This document shows positions 1-5,874 of a DNA stretch of 10,544 nt, piece by piece. The translations under genes and the position numbers were made by a program. The stretch comes from Clostridiales bacterium (GTDB lineage: Bacteria; Bacillota; Clostridia; Lachnospirales; CAG-274): the NCBI GenBank assembly GCA_021203425.1, contig JAJQBF010000199.1, positions 1-10,544 of the forward strand, read 5' to 3'. The notes beneath the pieces were generated by a model. It did not search any database. It was not told the origin of the DNA and was given only the letters and a program-made list of their open reading frames with translations. The stretch's first letter is position 1. The number at the start of each line of letters is the position of its first letter.

Positions 1-70
1 GGAGAACCTTACTATTTTTTTATTTGTGTTACCTCTCTATTGTACCTCAACAAAGACATAATTATTTTTA

Positions 71-769
71 TTATTCCGCCGCTTTCATAGTTGTTATTCT
101 TATGTTTTTTACATCTATTCCTGTTTTGCGTTTTACAATATCCTGAATTTGTGCCGTTTCGGCGCTTGTAAGTTCACTTTTCGAAACGACAACATCTACA
201 GTGTCATCATCAATTCTTACATAAACCTCTTTAAACCCCTTTGCCTCAATCATAGATTCAGCTGCGGTTTCTTTTTCGATTCTTTTTTGGAGTTCAAGCA
301 TATCGTCGGCACACTCTTCCTTTTTTGCCGTATCTATGTTTTCATCGGACAGCATTTCCGTCAAAATTTCCTTTTGTTTTGCCCGTGACTGCTCCCTTTC
401 GAGCTTTGCCTGTATAAAATATGATGAATCACTTGATGTATTTACAAAAACGGCTTTTCCGGCCTCTGCGTCGGCAGCGGCCTCCTCTGAGTTTTCAGCG
501 GTTTCCGCTGAATTTCCGGCGGCATTTGTATCCGCCGAGGCGGAAACCGCCGTATCACTGTCAGACTCTATAGCCACATCATCGTCATAATATATATCTC
601 CGCTTGCCTCAAGCTCATCATAAGAAACATCTACAAGCTCGCCGTTTTCGTTAAACATAAGTTCCTGAGGTTCAAGACTTGAATTGTCTATATAGTTTAA
701 ATATCCGGCGACTGCTACCATTGCCGCAAGAGCGGTAATAATTATTTGATTCTTTTTTAAAATAAACAT
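71..769 (-). CDS. spoIIIAH: SpoIIIAH, stage III sporulation protein AH, A-Q channel ring subunit
   Basis: This 232-residue protein is the last spoIIIA gene in the window. It has a short cytoplasmic N-terminus, one membrane segment at about residues 8-26, a long low-complexity linker rich in Ala, Asp, Glu and Ser (about 45-105), and a charged C-terminal domain (about 115-232). The layout and C-terminal sequence match the SpoIIIAH family (218 residues in Bacillus subtilis), whose C-terminal domain has the YscJ/FliF ring-building fold. In known spore-formers it sits in the outer forespore membrane and binds SpoIIQ across the intermembrane space. The ATG at 769 directly follows the spoIIIAG stop (TAAATG on the coding strand) and has a GGAGGG ribosome site. 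The linker is unusually acidic. No hairpin terminator is visible between the stop and the left edge, so transcription may continue out of the window. Confidence 0.93.
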   Translation of the reverse strand: MFILKKNQIIITALAAMVAVAGYLNYIDNSSLEPQELMFNENGELVDVSYDELEASGDIYYDDDVAIESDSDTAVSASADTNAAGNSAETAENSEEAAADAEAGKAVFVNTSSDSSYFIQAKLEREQSRAKQKEILTEMLSDENIDTAKKEECADDMLELQKRIEKETAAESMIEAKGFKEVYVRIDDDTVDVVVSKSELTSAETAQIQDIVKRKTGIDVKNIRITTMKAAE

Positions 770-1321
770 TTAATTCCCTCCCATTTTTAAAACTTCTATT
801 TTGTTTGCATCTATACCGAAAAGTGCGCAGCAGGCACTTATTAAAGAGCTTTTTACTTCAACCGCCCCTCCTCCTCCACAGGTTATAAGTATACCCTCGA
901 CTTCGGGGTAGCTCTTATTAATAATATATGGCTGATCTTCTCCGGTTAGAAGCGTTTTATATTCTTCTTTTTCCGAATTTCCCGATGTTCCGCCGTCTGA
1001 TTTTTCCCTTGTTATGTCTTCCGCAAGACTGCTTTTGCCGTCGTTTTTAAGTGTTATCATAATTTCTATATTTCCTACCCCCGAAACCTGCCCGAGAATT
1101 TTTTCAAGTTCATCTTCGAGAGCGGCTTTGTAATCTGCGTCATTTTCCGGTGTATTCTCCGAAACAACAGCCGTATCTGCCGGTTTATCGTTATTTTTAT
1201 CATCAAACATACCCCCTATTAAAATAAGTCCGATTCCGACGGCAAGGGCGGTAAAAATATTTATGAATGTTTTATTGTCTTTTTCGGCAAACAGCTTTTT
1301 AAAAAATCCATTTTTTTTCAC
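770..1321 (-). CDS. spoIIIAG: SpoIIIAG, stage III sporulation protein AG
   Basis: This 183-residue bitopic membrane protein has one hydrophobic segment at about residues 19-38 and an extracytoplasmic domain. It carries the family hallmark VSGVGNIEIMITL at roughly 80-92 (an I.GVG.V.VMVTL-type motif), followed by a variable linker and a C-terminal ring-building-like region. SpoIIIAG forms a large ring in the mother-cell side of the A-Q channel in B. subtilis (229 residues there, so this one is shorter in the linker). The start chosen is GTG at 1321, which overlaps the spoIIIAF stop as GTGA; the N-terminus MKKNGFFKKLF matches the family's start. The GGGGA upstream lies unusually close to the GTG, so initiation probably depends on translational coupling to spoIIIAF. 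An ATG at 1311 is out of frame and leads only to a short peptide. Confidence 0.92.
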   Translation of the reverse strand: MKKNGFFKKLFAEKDNKTFINIFTALAVGIGLILIGGMFDDKNNDKPADTAVVSENTPENDADYKAALEDELEKILGQVSGVGNIEIMITLKNDGKSSLAEDITREKSDGGTSGNSEKEEYKTLLTGEDQPYIINKSYPEVEGILITCGGGGAVEVKSSLISACCALFGIDANKIEVLKMGGN

Positions 1322-1794
1322 TCCCCGAAAATTATATTTTCTTCACCTATGCCGCAAAGCCCGGCAATAAGCCTTTTAAGCTCCGATGTATCTTTTAAAG
1401 CTTTTCCCTTGATGTAAACAGCCGAAATATTAAAATATTCATCAATTTCAACTTCTGTTTCGGCTCCGTCTATATAACCTTTGCAAAGCTCTGAAATTCT
1501 CTTTTCAAAAGTTTTTCCATACTTGTCTGTTACAATATCTCGGCTTTTTTCGCTGTCAGCTCCGAACAGCTCCGCCCCTACGGAGGCTCCGTTTTTAATA
1601 ACATAGTCTTCAAGACGGGGCAAATCGGTTTTTATAAATGTGCTTAAGGGATTTAGCATAACAACCGTAAATATAAGCCCCAAAAACAAATTTACATAAT
1701 CTCTGAAACTGTTTTGGGGAATAAGCAGCCTTACAACAGAGGAAAATATCATAAAACAGCCTATGTTTCTTATGTAGTTATAAATTCCTTCCAT
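1318..1794 (-). CDS. spoIIIAF: SpoIIIAF, stage III sporulation protein AF
   Basis: A 158-residue protein with two N-terminal membrane segments (about residues 8-25 and 33-50; the second contains the LGLIFTVVMLNPL stretch typical of this family), followed by a soluble domain that resembles the other ring-building domains of the operon. The open frame extends upstream to 1854, but that start would overlap spoIIIAE by 55 bases and add 20 residues not seen in the family. The ATG at 1794 has an AGGGTGA ribosome site overlapping the spoIIIAE stop and gives the expected N-terminus MEGIYNYIRNIG. SpoIIIAF is required for engulfed-forespore gene expression in B. subtilis (206 residues there). The 3' end overlaps spoIIIAG by four bases. 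Confidence 0.9.
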   Translation of the reverse strand: MEGIYNYIRNIGCFMIFSSVVRLLIPQNSFRDYVNLFLGLIFTVVMLNPLSTFIKTDLPRLEDYVIKNGASVGAELFGADSEKSRDIVTDKYGKTFEKRISELCKGYIDGAETEVEIDEYFNISAVYIKGKALKDTSELKRLIAGLCGIGEENIIFGE

Positions 1795-1799
1795 TGTAA

Positions 1800-2915
1800 T
1801 CACCCTATCGTTAAAGCCGTAAAAATAAGTGCCGAATAAACAAATATGCTGCAAATTACGAACATAATACTGAATATAAGCAGGGTTAAGTCACCCAGAC
1901 TGTCTAAAAGCTCAACAACTCTTTTGTCACAGACAGGCTCGATTAATCCGGCGGTAATTTTAAAGGCAAAGCCGGCAAGCAGAGCCTTGACGCCGGGCAA
2001 AAGGGCATATATAAGAAGAAGTATAATAAAAACAATTCCGGCACCGCTTTTAATTGAATTTACAATAACAAAACCCGTGCCTATACTTCCTTTTATAATA
2101 TCCCCTGCCACAGGCACCATACCCACGATGTTTTCCATACCTCTTTTTAAGGCGTTTTCCCCCAAAGAGGAGCTGATACGGCAAAGACCTGTAATGAGAG
2201 CAAAACCGAAAGCCGCTGTTCTTGTGCCGTATTTAACAATTGTCTTTAAAACATTAAACAGCTTTTCGATCATACCTTCTTCCGAGATATAATTTACAAT
2301 ACAAATAACGGCTGAAAGTTTCATAAGAGGGACAACAAAGGTTCTGATTCCGTCTACAGCAAGAACCGACCCTACTGACACTGCACTGCCGTAAGACACA
2401 GCCTGAGCCGGTCTGCCGACGGCTGTAATCAGCGTGAGCATCAAGGGCAGACTGCCTGTTACAATATTTGTTATACCCTCGGAATAGCTTTCCAAAAGAC
2501 TGACAACGGGCAGATATGTTCCCATAGCCATTCCGGCAATGAGCATATAATAAACCGTAAAGCCTGTTTCGGCAGTTTCCTTATCGGCAAAGCCGGCTGT
2601 TAAATTTTTAAACAGTCCTCCTAAAACAGCCGTTCCGAGTAAAATTCTCAAACCCTTCAGAGCATCAAGCCCTTCTCCCAAAAGCCGTGACACAATAAGT
2701 CTGCCTATGTGCTTTAAAAGACCTTCGCTGTCGCCTGCGGCGGTTTGATATACCAAAGATTTGAAGTCAACGGAAATTCCTGTGTTTTCTTCAAATATAT
2801 CGGAAATATCGGCAAAATCATAATTCGATAATTTGCCGTCAAGGTCGGCTGCGAAAACTTTAACCGTTGTCATCAGACAAATAATAATAACAAAAGCGAT
2901 TTTTTTCATATGCAT
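1800..2915 (-). CDS. spoIIIAE: SpoIIIAE, stage III sporulation protein AE, polytopic channel protein
   Basis: This 371-residue protein is the largest in the operon. It has a cleavable-looking signal peptide (hydrophobic residues 5-19, likely cut after VFA near residue 22), an extracytoplasmic segment, and then many hydrophobic helices to the C-terminus. Family members have the same layout (399 residues in B. subtilis). SpoIIIAE is thought to help form the membrane-embedded part or export gate of the A-Q complex; that role comes from work on the family, not from this sequence. A GAGGAG site overlaps the spoIIIAD stop (TAGAGGAG). Two ATGs, at 2915 and 2909, both lie near it (4 and 10 bases away); the upstream one is listed but MKKIAF at 2909 is about as likely. 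Confidence 0.93.
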   Translation of the reverse strand: MHMKKIAFVIIICLMTTVKVFAADLDGKLSNYDFADISDIFEENTGISVDFKSLVYQTAAGDSEGLLKHIGRLIVSRLLGEGLDALKGLRILLGTAVLGGLFKNLTAGFADKETAETGFTVYYMLIAGMAMGTYLPVVSLLESYSEGITNIVTGSLPLMLTLITAVGRPAQAVSYGSAVSVGSVLAVDGIRTFVVPLMKLSAVICIVNYISEEGMIEKLFNVLKTIVKYGTRTAAFGFALITGLCRISSSLGENALKRGMENIVGMVPVAGDIIKGSIGTGFVIVNSIKSGAGIVFIILLLIYALLPGVKALLAGFAFKITAGLIEPVCDKRVVELLDSLGDLTLLIFSIMFVICSIFVYSALIFTALTIG

Positions 2916-2924
2916 ATAGCTCCT

Positions 2925-3310
2925 CTAAGGCATCAGCTCCCCAAGCATATCCAAAAGCCCTGTTATAACGGGAAGTGAAACTACAAGTATGATTATCTTT
3001 CCTCCAAGCTCTATTTTGTCCCCTATGGAGCTTTCGCCGAAATCTCTGCAAAGCTTTCCCCCAAAGGAAGAAATATAAGCTACAGCTATGACTTTTAATA
3101 TCAGTTTTACATAGCTGCTTTCCGTACTGAGCATATTGTCAATTCTGCTGAGAAGGCTGACGACGGTTTCAAGCTTAGGCAAAACAAAGCTTAAAATTAA
3201 TACGCTTGTAACAACGGTAATCACTGCGGCGATTTGAGGGCAGTCTTTTTTACCGTTATTGAAAGAACAGCCCCTATAAGTCCCACTGCTGTAATTTTAT
3301 ATATATCCAT
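2925..3310 (-). CDS. spoIIIAD: SpoIIIAD, split into two frames (-1 frameshift at A AAA AAG)
   Basis: The gene starts at ATG 3310, six bases after the spoIIIAC stop, and reads MDIYKITAVGLIGAVLS..., a normal SpoIIIAD N-terminus. In this frame it ends after 29 codons at a TGA (3223-3221). The rest of the protein (PQIAAVITVVTS... to the IELGGK and LPVITGLL motifs at the C-terminus) is open in the -1 frame to the TAG at 2925. The frames can be joined by a -1 step exactly at A AAA AAG (3251-3245). The joined product reads ...TVKKDCPQ... and has 128 residues, against 133 in B. subtilis, with no gap or insertion expected. SpoIIIAD is a small multi-helix membrane protein of the A-Q channel and a distant relative of SpoIIIAC. 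No clear ribosome site precedes ATG 3310, so translation is probably coupled to spoIIIAC. Alternatives are a homopolymer sequencing error or a real null mutation. Confidence 0.82.
3245..3251 (-). promoter_or_regulatory. Candidate -1 frameshift site (A AAA AAG) in spoIIIAD
   Basis: On the coding strand the zero frame reads GTA AAA AAG, so the heptamer A AAA AAG is in the correct phase for a tandem -1 slip, as in dnaX. After slipping, the next codon is GAC and the SpoIIIAD frame resumes. Nearby RNA structure is unusual: an ACTGC/GCAGT stem (12-nt loop) begins right after the heptamer. An outer perfect 8-bp stem, AACGGTAA (3256-3249) with TTACCGTT (3220-3213), encloses the heptamer. No hairpin stands at the usual 5-9 nt spacing, so support is weaker than for the spoIIQ site. 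Confidence 0.5.
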
Positions 3311-3316
3311 AGGCGA

Positions 3317-3511
3317 TTATAAATTAAAGATGGTTTCCATAGCCGAAAACAAATCGCTTATGCATTGTATGAGCCAAAACAGAACAACCACAAGCCCTGC
3401 CAGCGTTGTCATCATAGCCTGTTCTTCTCTTCCGGCTCTTATTAAAACCTGATTCAAAACCGCCACAAGTATGCCTGTGGCGGCGATTCTGAAAACAATC
3501 TGTATGTCCAT
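3317..3511 (-). CDS. spoIIIAC: SpoIIIAC, stage III sporulation protein AC
   Basis: A 64-residue protein made almost entirely of two hydrophobic helices (about residues 4-22 and 33-52). It matches SpoIIIAC of B. subtilis (68 residues) in length and in its pattern: an N-terminal MDIQIVFRIAATG, a short polar turn with RAGREEQA, and a second helix. The frame is open upstream to 3577, but the ATG at 3511 has an excellent GAGGAGGGG ribosome site that overlaps the spoIIIAB stop, and it gives the family N-terminus. SpoIIIAC is an integral membrane part of the A-Q channel complex in the outer forespore membrane. spoIIIAD begins six bases after its stop. Confidence 0.92.
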   Translation of the reverse strand: MDIQIVFRIAATGILVAVLNQVLIRAGREEQAMMTTLAGLVVVLFWLIQCISDLFSAMETIFNL

Positions 3512-3522
3512 TTGACCCCTCC

Positions 3523-4035
3523 TCATAAAAGTATAACAACTGCCAAAAGTCCGGTTAAAACAGAGGCACTTCTGCAAAACCGCCTTGTTTCGGAAAAGTT
3601 TACATTTAACTCTTTTACCTTGCTCTCAATATAGCTTACCAAAAGCTCAATTCCTTTGTCTTGCTTTTCAATATCCAAATATTCCGTTATTTTTCCGAAA
3701 GGATAAAGCATTTCAATATCTTCCGCCTTTAAATAGGTTTTGTCATAATTATAGGTTAAAGCCCTTATCCATGCCTTTTCTACGCTTTCACCGTTTTTCA
3801 GTCTGTCTGAAAATTCTTTAAAAATACTGCGGACAGGCTCCCTGAGTCTTTCGGCTGTTTTTTCGGCGGAGACTCCGGCAGGGGCTAAATTAAACTCAAT
3901 ATCTCCCCGAAAGAAACCTATGCCCAGTCTTATTTCCGTAAGCTGATCGCTGCGAAGTGCCTTGCGGCAGGCAAAATATTCTCCCAAAGCCCAAAAGCAG
4001 ATTTCGATTAAAGCCGCACCGGCTATTTTAAATAT
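3523..4035 (-). CDS. spoIIIAB: SpoIIIAB, stage III sporulation protein AB, apparent AUA start
   Basis: SpoIIIAB has an N-terminal membrane helix, a cytoplasmic helical domain and a C-terminal hydrophobic anchor (here ASVLTGLLAVVILL at the end). A start at TTG 3987 would give 154 residues but would cut away the N-terminal helix. Upstream in frame the sequence continues as FKIAGAALIEICFWALGEYFA, which lines up residue by residue with the B. subtilis N-terminus MLKLLGAVFIVV. The residue matching the initiator Met is encoded by ATA at 4035, giving 170 residues against 171 in B. subtilis. No ATG, GTG or TTG exists in frame between the upstream stop (4056-4054) and TTG 3987. An AAAGG lies upstream, but 15 bases from this ATA; another ATA at 4044 is better spaced. 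The 5' end overlaps spoIIIAA by eight bases. The gene identity is firm; the start is not. Confidence 0.85.
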   Translation of the reverse strand: MFKIAGAALIEICFWALGEYFACRKALRSDQLTEIRLGIGFFRGDIEFNLAPAGVSAEKTAERLREPVRSIFKEFSDRLKNGESVEKAWIRALTYNYDKTYLKAEDIEMLYPFGKITEYLDIEKQDKGIELLVSYIESKVKELNVNFSETRRFCRSASVLTGLLAVVILL

Positions 4036-4852
4036 GCTGAATATATATATCCTTTATCAGCCCCTTTCCCTTTATGTTTTCAAGAACCACAATGCATTTG
4101 AACAACTCGCCGAAACCCTTTAAATCACTGCTTTCTCCGTGAAGAGTGGAAATTATTCCCACTCCCGTATAAGAGGCATTAATAACAGCCTGCCTGTCTG
4201 TTTCTCCCCCAAGTTCATCTACGGCTATAATATCCGGCGCCAGCCCCCGAACAAGGGTTTCTATTCCTTCGGCTTTGGGAAAGCCCTCCAAAACATCGGT
4301 TCTAATTCCTAAATCGCCGAAACAGTTAAGCTCTCCCCGTTCGTCGCAAACCCCGACGGTAAAGCCGCCGCCACTTAAACATCTCACAGTGTCTCTCAGC
4401 AGGGTAGTCTTGCCGCAGCCGGGAGGGGAAACTATAACCGTATTTTTAAAACCGTTTTCATATATATTCATAAGCCTTTCGGAACACCCTCTGACGTCAC
4501 AGGGTACACGAATGTTAAGGGAGCTGTAATCTCTTATGGTTTTTATTTCACCCTTTTCAATAACCGCTCTGCCGCATATTCCCACACGAAAACCGCCCTT
4601 AAGTGTTATAAAGCCCCTTCTTATTTCCTCTCTGAAGGCATAGGGAGAATACTCCGACATTTTTGAAACCGTTTTTTCCAAATCGGCTTTGTTTAAAACG
4701 GTTTTTAAAATTATTTCCTTTTCGGCATATTTAAGTATAACGGGCTTGTCCGCTCTTATTCTTATTTCATTAAGCCCCTTTAAGTCGTGGGATAAAATTT
4801 CATTTTTAAGACCGGCGGTTAAATATCTTTCCGCAGTTTCGTTTATTTTCAT
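4028..4852 (-). CDS. spoIIIAA: SpoIIIAA, AAA+/secretion-type ATPase of the A-Q channel
   Basis: A 274-residue cytoplasmic P-loop ATPase, the only enzyme-like protein of the operon. It has a Walker A motif SPPGCGKTT at 142-150, the conserved DERGE at 170-174, a Walker B IIAVDELGG at about 208-216, and a STLHGE sensor segment at 235-240. These are the signatures of the SpoIIIAA family, related to the ATPases of type II/IV secretion systems, and it is thought to power the A-Q channel from the mother cell. The ATG at 4852 follows a GAGGTGA ribosome site with about eight bases of spacing. It is the first gene of the operon, preceded by a sigma-E-like promoter (4879-4907). The C-terminus is compact and ends IYIQHI, overlapping the start of spoIIIAB. 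Confidence 0.96.
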   Translation of the reverse strand: MKINETAERYLTAGLKNEILSHDLKGLNEIRIRADKPVILKYAEKEIILKTVLNKADLEKTVSKMSEYSPYAFREEIRRGFITLKGGFRVGICGRAVIEKGEIKTIRDYSSLNIRVPCDVRGCSERLMNIYENGFKNTVIVSPPGCGKTTLLRDTVRCLSGGGFTVGVCDERGELNCFGDLGIRTDVLEGFPKAEGIETLVRGLAPDIIAVDELGGETDRQAVINASYTGVGIISTLHGESSDLKGFGELFKCIVVLENIKGKGLIKDIYIQHI

Positions 4853-4878
4853 TTGTTCATCACCTCATCTCATAATTT

Positions 4879-4907
4879 AACCTATGCTTTTCCTGTTTTT
4901 ATTATTC
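4879..4907 (-). promoter_or_regulatory. Sigma-E-like promoter of the spoIIIA operon
   Basis: Read on the minus strand: a -35 GAATAAT (4907-4901), 14 bases, and a -10 CATAGGTT (4886-4879). This resembles the sigma-E consensus (KMATATT, 14-15 bases, CATACAMT), with a good -35 and a fair -10 that matches in CATA and the last T. The predicted transcript starts near 4872, about 20 bases before spoIIIAA, just enough for its ribosome site. In known spore-formers spoIIIA is transcribed by sigma-E in the mother cell, so position and expectation agree. Confidence 0.55.
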
Positions 4908-4908
4908 C

Positions 4909-4938
4909 GTATATTTAATTCTTGTTTTGGGAATATTT
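4909..4938 (+). promoter_or_regulatory. Sigma-F-like promoter of the spoIIQ-like gene
   Basis: A -35 GTATA (4909-4913), 15 bases, and a -10 GGGAATATTT (4929-4938). Against the sigma-F consensus (GYWTA, 15-16 bases, GGNRANAHTR) this matches the whole -35 and nine of ten -10 positions. The start would be near 4945, about 38 bases before the ATG. Sigma-F is the forespore factor that drives spoIIQ in B. subtilis, so this supports the naming of the downstream gene. Confidence 0.65.
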
Positions 4939-4982
4939 TAAGGGCAAGTCAAATAGAATTATAAAAACTGCAGGTGATGAAA

Positions 4983-5812
4983 ATGAATAATTATAATGAA
5001 AGAACGGGAAGAAGACCATATGCCGAAGGCTCCTGTCTGCGCAGCCGATACAGACAGGATTTTGCGGAAAAGAAGGACAGAAACAGCTTTATGATAAGGT
5101 TTAACATATGTTTAACTGTGATTGCCGCTGTTTTTCTTCTTTCAAGGCTGAATACAGAAGCAGCAAATAAAATAACCGAAAAGGCTGAAAGTATAATTTC
5201 GGAACAGACCTCATTTTCCGACATAAAGGATAAGGCGGCGGAGGTTTTTATGCCGGCTGTTTCGGATAAAAACTCCGGTGAGGTTTTCTCTGATTCCGAC
5301 TCCGATGTAGAACAAAGCATAATTGAAAAAACGGAGCAGGACAGGGAACTTGAGGAACAGCTAAAAAACAAATAAGCACCGTTCGTATAGAGCTTACGGA
5401 CGGTGCTGAAAATGACTGGATTTTTCCCGTAAAAGACGGAACGCTGTCCGACTTTTTCGGCGAAAGGACAAGCCTCATAACAGGCAAAACAGAACTTCAC
5501 AACGGCATAGACATAGCCGTTCCCACAGGGACAGAAGTTATGGCGGTTTCTTCGGGAACAATAACCGCAGCCGGAAATTCTTCAAGCTATGGTTTATATA
5601 TAAAGGAAACAACAGATGAAGGCTATACTCTTCTCTATGCTCACCTTTCCGAGCATATTGCGTCTGAGGGGCAGAAGGTTGAAAAAGGCGATGTAATAGC
5701 GCTTTCCGGTATGACCGGCTGGGCAACGGGCCCTCACCTTCACTTTACCGCCGAAAAAGACGGACAGGCTTTTGACCCCTTAACCTTATATAATGATATG
5801 ATATCACAATGA
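4983..5812 (+). CDS. spoIIQ: SpoIIQ-like membrane-anchored LytM/M23 protein, made by -1 frameshifting
   Basis: Translation starts at ATG 4983 behind AGGTGAT (4972-4978); GTG 4974 and ATG 4977 lie inside that site. The zero frame gives a basic N-terminus, one membrane helix (about 37-54), an acidic coiled-coil-like stalk, and stops at TAA 5373 after 130 residues. The M23 domain lies in the -1 frame, open from 5354 to TGA 5810. A -1 step at A AAA AAC (5363-5369) joins them as ...QLKN-QISTV..., giving 276 residues; B. subtilis SpoIIQ has 283. The LytM metal and catalytic residues are all present: H173 and D177 (HNGID), H221 (LYAHLS), H252 and H254 (PHLHF). The first ATG in the -1 frame (5540) would delete H173-D177, so reinitiation there would not give an active domain. 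The role inferred is the forespore-side partner of SpoIIIAH. The symbol rests on context, promoter and architecture; another M23 sporulation protein is possible. Confidence 0.85.
5363..5406 (+). promoter_or_regulatory. Programmed -1 ribosomal frameshift signal in the spoIIQ-like gene
   Basis: The slippery heptamer A AAA AAC (5363-5369) is in the correct phase (zero frame CTA AAA AAC AAA TAA). A 6-nt spacer (5370-5375) carries the zero-frame stop UAA. Then comes a hairpin: 12-bp stem GCACCGTTCGTA (5376-5387) with TACGGACGGTGC (5395-5406), one U-G pair, 7-nt loop. A flanking A5375-U5407 pair could add one more. Heptamer, spacer length and stem all fall in the classical range. GAGG (5352-5355) and AGGGA (5343-5347) upstream could act as internal Shine-Dalgarno stimulators. 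No T-run follows the stem, so it is not a terminator. Confidence 0.85.
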
Positions 5813-5823
5813 TTAAATAAACC

Positions 5824-5861
5824 CCCTTATGTACTGTGCTGTATACCGCCGTACATAAGGG
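5824..5861. terminator. Shared hairpin between converging genes
   Basis: An 11-bp perfect stem, CCCTTATGTAC (5824-5834) with GTACATAAGGG (5851-5861), and a 16-nt loop. It lies just after the spoIIQ-like stop (5812) and just before the stop of the minus-strand gene (5875). On the minus strand the stem is followed by GGTTTATTT, a usable T-rich tail; on the plus strand there is no T-run. It probably terminates the minus-strand unit and may protect or stop the plus-strand transcript. Confidence 0.6.
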
Positions 5862-5874
5862 AGTTCACAATCAG

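Noticed and set aside
1..70. A terminator or next gene after spoIIIAH
   Set aside because: No hairpin with a T-run on the minus strand and no start codon with a good ribosome site; the next gene, if any, is outside the window.
1795..1854. The longer N-terminus of spoIIIAF starting at 1854
   Set aside because: It overlaps spoIIIAE by 55 bases and adds residues not found in the family; ATG 1794 has the ribosome site.
1846..2292. A 148-codon plus-strand frame inside spoIIIAE
   Set aside because: It is antisense to a conserved gene and has no promoter or ribosome site.
3512..3577. The longer N-terminus of spoIIIAC starting at 3577
   Set aside because: ATG 3511 has a near-perfect ribosome site and gives the family length; the extension overlaps the spoIIIAB 3' end.
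5376..5406. The 12-bp hairpin as a transcription terminator
   Set aside because: No T-run follows on the plus strand and it lies inside the coding region of the joined protein; its spacing to the heptamer fits a frameshift stimulator.
4991..5500. A 169-codon minus-strand frame opposite the spoIIQ-like gene
   Set aside because: It is antisense to a well-supported coding region, has no ribosome site and a Cys/Ser/Phe-rich composition typical of shadow frames.
5540..5812. The LytM domain as a separate gene starting at ATG 5540
   Set aside because: This start would delete the HNGID metal motif and the conserved FPV.DG region, and no ribosome site precedes it.
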